From Prorocentrum cordatum (lineage: Eukaryota; Sar; Dinophyceae; Prorocentrales; Prorocentraceae), in NCBI GenBank assembly GCA_963575745.1, contig CAUYUJ010017837.1, positions 502,001 to 566,000 on the forward strand: a stretch of DNA of 64,000 bases. The letters run 5' to 3'. Position numbers and translations under genes: made by a program. The notes under the pieces are model-generated. The model made no database searches. It saw nothing but the letters and a program-made list of their open reading frames with translations, and was not told the origin of the DNA. Numbering within the stretch: the stretch's first letter is position 1; each line of letters opens with the position of its first letter. Shown one piece after another: positions 63,181 to 64,000 of the stretch.

Positions 63181-64000
63181 ACGGCGCCTGGGGGGAAAAG
63201 GGGGCGGTTCGGTCCTTCGCGGACTGGGCCGCCGCGCCTGGCGAGGCCGGGGCCGAGGTGGACATGCAGAAGGCGTGCGACTCGGTCGCCCACCAGGTCG
63301 CGACCGATGCCCTCCTCCACCTAGGTGCGCATCCGGCCGTGGTGCGCTTCCCGGTGCAGACCTGGCGCGCGCCCCGGTTCTGTTCGGTGGGGGGCTGCAT
63401 TAGCGACCCCCTCCACCCCGTGCGGGGATTGCCGGCGGGTTGCCCATGCAGCGGGCGCACCCTGAGCTGCGTGTTGGCCCCGTGGCACGCCCGGCTCCGA
63501 TCCCTCTGGAATCCCACTGGGGCGCGGTCGTATGTGGACGACAGGTCGGTGAAGGCTGCGGACACGGCGGCGCGGGGCGCCGCACTCGCCGCCACTGAAG
63601 CTCCCTCCTCGGTGTGGTCGAGAACCTGGGCAAGAGGCAGCTCTGGGAAGGGGCGGAGACCGCCGAGCACCTCGGCATCCGTTGGGCCGCGTCCTCGGGC
63701 CTTGCCCACCCCCCGGTTCCCTTGCCTAGGGGCGGCTGGGGTAAGGTGACTGAGCTAACCACGCGCCTTGCTACCCTCCCTGGGTCCGCGGAGATTCGCG
63801 AGCGCGCCTGGGTCCAGTGCGTGGCGCCCAAGTGGCGCTGGGCCGCCCCGTTCGTCTCTTCCCCGCCTGCTGAGCTCACGCGCCTGACGTTCCGTAGCGT
63901 CTCGCGCACGTGCTGCACGTGGTGGTGCCAACGCAGGTGGTGGGTGGAACGGCTGGTCCTGCACCCTGTCTTTGGGACCTCCTTGCAGGCGTTGAGAGCT
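63181..64000 (+). pseudogene. Family-D retrotransposon: RT catalytic core, open at right edge
   Basis: In the shifted frame: AEVDMQKACDSVAHQVATDA (motif A, catalytic Asp), HPVRGLPAGCPCS (motif B) and RSYVDDRSVKAAD (motif C, intact YVDD). Near 63590 the frame shifts back and continues VVENLGKRQLWEGAETAEHL (thumb), then LTRLTFRSVSRTCCTWWCQR to the window end. All three catalytic motifs are intact and both shifts return to the original frame, so the copy is young or the shifts are sequence errors in C-runs. Confidence 0.7.

Overview
The window looks like accessory nuclear DNA of a GC-rich, repeat-laden protist. A dinoflagellate is my best guess (a Prorocentrum-like genome would fit). The reasons are: several non-LTR retrotransposon families of the type common in dinoflagellate genomes; a degenerate transposon-like gene combining a USP-type cysteine-protease box with a PIF1-like helicase; GC-rich sequence crowded with microsatellites and minisatellites; and no compact gene array, bacterial operon, rRNA or tRNA gene that I can recognise. 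No intact host gene could be supported. The assignment is inference from family resemblance, not from a search. A 100-base run of N at 8090-8189 is an assembly gap.

Layout. 1-1623: 3' part of a retrotransposon (RT thumb, then RNase H), in one frame broken by a single TGA. 1.6-16.5 kb: low-complexity and tandem-repeat DNA, a first copy of a short mobile element (4576-5172), a 72-bp tandem array, long trinucleotide arrays, and an orphan retrotransposon endonuclease domain (14740-15258). 16.5-20.2 kb: tandem units of about 390 bp carrying a repeated hairpin whose two arms co-vary. 20.7-21.9 kb: the same mobile element on the minus strand. 22-29.3 kb: a foldback hairpin, a Lys/Glu/Asp-rich putative exon, and degraded minus-strand retrotransposon pieces. 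29.4-30.5 kb: a G-rich minisatellite bracketed by inverted GGTTTTCC/poly-G repeats. 30.6-35.2 kb: more RT fragments, one split by a 2.8-kb mobile element. 35.5-39.8 kb: a second foldback hairpin and a tandem array interrupted by the mobile element. 40.5-47.9 kb, minus strand: the USP/PIF1 gene. 47.9-55.8 kb: an 89-bp satellite (about 17 copies), a pentamer array, more mobile elements, a CT array and a 152-bp satellite. 56.8-61.3 kb: a retrotransposon interrupted by a 1-kb mobile element and a foldback hairpin, then a second copy broken by a small MITE-like element. 61.3-64 kb: a mobile element abutting a fourth retrotransposon (AP-endonuclease then RT) that runs off the right edge.

The most informative thread is a family of 0.6-1.3 kb non-autonomous elements. 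They start (A)ATCCCACCAGCCC and end GGGCTGGTGGGGATACGCGAAGCGT followed by about six bases ending AGAA(T). Three copies sit inside recognisable host sequence (a retrotransposon ORF at 57759-58768, another at 32040-34816, a tandem array at 38216-39590). In the first, removing the element restores the conserved reading frame exactly. This defines the ends and shows insertion at AAT/A|T with either no target duplication (Helitron-like) or a 3-bp AAT duplication. A second thread is three long foldback hairpins (23196, 35557, 59440) that share a design and change on both arms together.
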